A stretch of 64,000 nt of DNA from CAG-170 sp022779365 (GTDB taxonomy: Bacteria; Bacillota; Clostridia; Oscillospirales; Oscillospiraceae). The translations under genes were made by a program, and so were the position numbers. How positions within the stretch are numbered: position 1 is the first letter of the stretch; every line of letters begins with the position of its first letter. The DNA lies in contig JALFSI010000034.1 of the NCBI GenBank assembly GCA_022779365.1, positions 1 through 64,000 on the forward strand, in the 5' to 3' direction. A model generated the notes under the pieces. It did no database searches. It saw only the letters and a list, made by a program, of their open reading frames with translations, and was not told where the DNA came from. Below are positions 61,705 to 64,000 of the stretch, piece by piece.

Positions 61705-61820
61705 AAAAAGTAAGAGTGAATCGTGAATACGTGTGGTGTCGGCTTCGCCGACGATTCAAATCCGTGCCGCTTCGCGGCACACCTCACCTCTTCACTCTTC
61801 ACTATTACCTATTACTTATA
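61705..61820. repeat. Palindromic repeat, copy 2 (partner at 49795-49905)
   Basis: It has an A+T-rich GTGAATCGTGAA start, GTGTCG-GCTTCG-CGAC stem, TTCAAATCCGTGCCG, a CTTCG loop, CGGCACACC and a CTTCACTCTTCAC tail. It matches the copy near 49.8 kb with compensatory changes in the small stem. It lies between the fhs terminator and fchA. Confidence 0.65.
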
Positions 61821-61841
61821 AAAACCAGGAGGGTTTTTACT

Positions 61842-62462
61842 ATGGATTATACTACCAAGTCCTGCCGGGAATTTGTGACCGTTCTCGCCTCTGACGCACC
61901 CGCGCCCGGCGGCGGCGGCGCGTCCGCGCTGGTCGCGGCGCTCGGCACGGCGCTGGGCAACATGGTCGGCTCACTGACCGTGGGCAAGAAAAAATACGCT
62001 GACGTGGAGGCGGAGATCGTCGCGCTCAAGGCGAAGTGCGACGCGCTTCAGACGGAGCTGCTCGATCAGGTCCCGGCGGACGCCGAGGGCTTTGTCCCGC
62101 TGGCAAAGGCATACGGCATCCCCAAGGATGACCCCAGCCGCCCCGAAATTCTGGAGCAGGCGACCATCACCGCCTGTCAGGTCCCCATGCACATCATGGA
62201 GCTGTGCTGTGGATCCATCCGCGCCATCAAGGTCTTTGCCGACAAGGGCTCGCGCCTTGCCGTATCCGACGCAGGCTGCGGCGCGGCGATCGTGAAATCC
62301 GCCCTTCAGGCGGCGTCGCTCAACGTGTTCATCAACACCAAAACGCTTCAGGACCGTGCGCTCGCGGAGCAGATGAACGCCAAATGCCTCGCGATGCTGG
62401 ACGAATACGGCAAGCTCGCGGACGAAATTTTTGAATCGGTCAAGACCGGTTTCTTTAAGTAA
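61842..62462 (+). CDS. fchA: Methenyltetrahydrofolate cyclohydrolase (FTCD_C / FchA family)
   Basis: A 206-residue protein of the cyclodeaminase/cyclohydrolase family. SDAPAPGGGGASALVAALGTALGNMVGSLT (about 18-47) is the signature folate-binding helix region, and SDAGCGAAIVKSALQAASLNVFINT (about 146-170) is the second. It should hydrolyse 5,10-methenyl-THF to 10-formyl-THF. AGGAGG precedes ATG 61842; the longer frame crosses the repeat. It is 12 bases upstream of folD, which lacks its own cyclohydrolase residues. Confidence 0.94.
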   Translation: MDYTTKSCREFVTVLASDAPAPGGGGASALVAALGTALGNMVGSLTVGKKKYADVEAEIVALKAKCDALQTELLDQVPADAEGFVPLAKAYGIPKDDPSRPEILEQATITACQVPMHIMELCCGSIRAIKVFADKGSRLAVSDAGCGAAIVKSALQAASLNVFINTKTLQDRALAEQMNAKCLAMLDEYGKLADEIFESVKTGFFK

Positions 62463-62474
62463 GGAGATAGGATC

Positions 62475-63353
62475 ATGGCAAAACTGCTGCTCGGTAAGGA
62501 AGTCACCGCCGCAATGAACGAAAAATTGCAGGCGCGCGTGGCGGCTCTGAAGGAAAAGGGCGTCAGCCCGAAGCTCGCGATCGTCCGCTGCGGCGAGAAC
62601 CCGTCCGACCTGTCGTATGAAAAGGGCGCGACGGCGCGCGCGGAGCTCATCGGCGTGGACGTTGAAAAGTTCGTTCTGCCCGAGGACGTGACCAAGGAAG
62701 CGCTCATCGCCCAGATCGAGGCGATCAATGCCGATCATTCCATCCACGGCTGCCTGATGTTCCGACCGCTGCCCAAGCACCTCAAGGCGGATCAGGACGA
62801 GATCTGCAACCATCTCGCCGCCGCGAAGGACGTGGACTGCATGACGGACCTGTCGAACGCGGGCGTTTTCACGGGCAAAAAGCTCGGCTTCGCGCCCTGC
62901 ACCCCGCAGGCGTGCATGGAAATTCTGGACTACTACGGCATTGACTGCAAGGGCAAGAACGCCGTCGTCATCGGGCGCTCGCTCGTTGTGGGCAAGCCCG
63001 CCGCCATGATGCTCATGGCAAAGAACGCCACCGTCACCGTCTGCCACACCAAGACCGTGGACGTCGCGGGCATCGCGCGCAAGGCGGACATCCTCGTCTC
63101 CGCCGCGGGCGTTCTGAACAGCCTGACGAAGGACTATGTGTCCGAGGGGCAGGTCGTCATCGACGTGTCCATCAACTGGGACGCGGGGAAGATCAACGCC
63201 AAGGGCGGCAAGGGTGCGATCGCGGGCGACGCCGTGTTCTCCGAGGTCGAGCCGATCGTCGGTGCGATCACGCCCGTTCCCGGCGGCGTCGGCTCTGTGA
63301 CGACGTCCGTGCTGATCGGGCATGTCGTTGAGGCAGCCGAGCGGACGCTGTAA
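62475..63353 (+). CDS. folD: FolD-type methylenetetrahydrofolate dehydrogenase, cyclohydrolase site lost
   Basis: A 292-residue FolD homologue, with the NAD(P) domain VVIGRSLVVGKPAAMMLM (about 164-181) and the C-terminal ITPVPGGVGSVTTSVLI. The N-terminal catalytic pattern is changed. Tyr48 is present, but the Lys four residues on (Lys54 of E. coli FolD) is Ala52. The Gln of VQLPLP is Phe96 (LMFRPLP). Asp121 in KDVDC is kept, though the next Gly is Cys. Known work on the human enzyme shows that the Lys is essential for cyclohydrolase but not dehydrogenase activity. With fchA 12 bases upstream, this enzyme is probably a dehydrogenase only. Confidence 0.92.
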   Translation: MAKLLLGKEVTAAMNEKLQARVAALKEKGVSPKLAIVRCGENPSDLSYEKGATARAELIGVDVEKFVLPEDVTKEALIAQIEAINADHSIHGCLMFRPLPKHLKADQDEICNHLAAAKDVDCMTDLSNAGVFTGKKLGFAPCTPQACMEILDYYGIDCKGKNAVVIGRSLVVGKPAAMMLMAKNATVTVCHTKTVDVAGIARKADILVSAAGVLNSLTKDYVSEGQVVIDVSINWDAGKINAKGGKGAIAGDAVFSEVEPIVGAITPVPGGVGSVTTSVLIGHVVEAAERTL

Positions 63354-63372
63354 TTCCGATTTTACGCAATTT

Positions 63373-63396
63373 CTGCCGCCGGTCACCCGGCGGCAG
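63373..63396 (+). other. Hairpin between folD and the DUF1576 gene
   Basis: A CTGCCGCCGG / CCGGCGGCAG stem with a four-base loop. There is no convincing U-run, so it is either a weak terminator or an intercistronic stem. Confidence 0.5.
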
Positions 63397-63421
63397 AGCT
63401 TTGTCCGAAAGGGAGAGAATT

Positions 63422-64000
63422 ATGAAAGAAACATTCAAACAGCCGGCATCCGCCATCCGGCTGCTGTTCGGCGCATTTACGCTTTTGTGCCTGCTGGCGG
63501 CGCTCATCGCCGCGGCGTGCGGACAGGGTGAGCTGTTTGCGGGCGTCGGGCGCATCTGCACGCAGTCCGGGCAGACCGTCAAGAGCTATTTTGACGCGAG
63601 CTACGGCGGCGTCGCCGGCACGTTCCTGAATGCAGCGCTCGTGTGCGCAGTCTGCCTCGGCATCTACTGTCTGCCCGGCAGCAAGCCCGACGGCGTGAGC
63701 GTTCTGGCGTTTTTCCTGACGGCGGGCTTCTGCTTCTGGGGCACGACGATCCTGAACATCTGGTTCTCCTTCGCGGGTGTGCTGCTGTTCTGCGCCGCCA
63801 AGAAAAAGTCCCCCGGCGCGATGGCGAACGCCTTCCTGTTCTCCACCGGGCTTGCCCCGCTCATCACCGAAATGCTCTTCCGCTATCCGGGCGAGAGCTG
63901 GCACGGCTTTACCGCGCTCGGCTTTGCGCTGGCGCTGGCGGTGGGCGTGGTCATCGGCTTCCTCTTCCCCGCCATGCTGCCGCACAGCCCCAAAATGCAC
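63422..64000 (+). CDS. DUF1576-type membrane protein (5' part, cut by the window end)
   Basis: The reading frame is open from ATG 63422 to the end of the window, 193 codons. It encodes at least five hydrophobic segments: one near the start (about 13-33), several between 65 and 125, and one at about 160-182. Stretches include PLITEMLFRYPGE, and the available sequence ends PAMLPHSPKMH, which fits the DUF1576 family of about 430-residue membrane proteins. GGGAGAGAATT precedes the ATG. The function of the family is unknown. Confidence 0.75.
   Translation, partial: MKETFKQPASAIRLLFGAFTLLCLLAALIAAACGQGELFAGVGRICTQSGQTVKSYFDASYGGVAGTFLNAALVCAVCLGIYCLPGSKPDGVSVLAFFLTAGFCFWGTTILNIWFSFAGVLLFCAAKKKSPGAMANAFLFSTGLAPLITEMLFRYPGESWHGFTALGFALALAVGVVIGFLFPAMLPHSPKMH

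Overview
This 64 kb window looks like chromosome of a GC-rich, low-motility-signature Clostridia, most likely the Oscillospiraceae/Ruminococcaceae group. The support is indirect but consistent: two T-box leaders (tryptophan and asparagine), type III glutamine synthetase, RNase Y, a single-chain glycyl-tRNA synthetase, a split transketolase, a BirA/BioY pair with a Gram-positive style BirA operator, near-consensus SigA promoters with 17-bp spacers, and five intergenic blocks of palindromic repeats of a kind I associate with this group. No rRNA, tRNA, CRISPR array, prophage or intact insertion sequence was seen. Genus and species cannot be assigned from the sequence alone.

Layout. 1-4.9 kb: a MATE exporter converges on a trpXYZ-type ABC importer controlled by a T-box with a UGG (Trp) specifier. 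4.9-13.9 kb: on the minus strand, T-box-controlled asnB is followed, without a clear terminator, by an overlapping three-gene set of unassigned function: a 1542-residue fusion protein (HD phosphohydrolase, helical repeats, NadD-like nucleotidyltransferase, possible GNAT, phosphoribosyltransferase-like), a divergent lactate/malate dehydrogenase homologue and a flavodoxin-fold flavoprotein. 14-17 kb: glnN, flanked by inverted copies of one repeat element. 17-21.5 kb: nitroreductase and birA, facing bioY, then rny. 22-26 kb: rluA-type synthase, MATE, uridine-kinase-like protein and cation antiporter in one operon. 26-35.6 kb: a two-component system followed by a large solute-binding lipoprotein, two permeases, an HlyD-type adaptor and an FtsX-like membrane protein, with no ATPase gene. 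35.8-43 kb: a PAS-kinase-like protein lacking its phospho-acceptor His, a beta-CASP RNA nuclease, rpsI/rplM, ttcA and putP. 43-49.7 kb: wecC, wecB, rhaB, pta and a third MATE exporter. 49.9-58.3 kb: Na/Pi cotransporter, rsmG, split transketolase, the UPF0210/ACT pair and glyS. 58.5-64 kb: a DUF3810 zinc-protease-like protein, then one-carbon genes fhs, fchA and folD and the start of a DUF1576 membrane protein.

Most interesting points. (1) The HD/nucleotidyltransferase/PRTase fusion with its dehydrogenase and flavoprotein partners looks like an uncharacterised nucleotide or nicotinamide-cofactor system. (2) FolD lacks both residues needed for the cyclohydrolase half-reaction (Lys to Ala, Gln to Phe) and sits directly after fchA, which encodes a separate cyclohydrolase: a visible division of labour. 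(3) A small repeat element appears to have inserted at gene-end hairpins, leaving the hairpin duplicated as perfect 27-bp and 21-bp direct repeats. (4) The HlyD-type gene carries an internal stretch of different base composition confined to its coiled coil.
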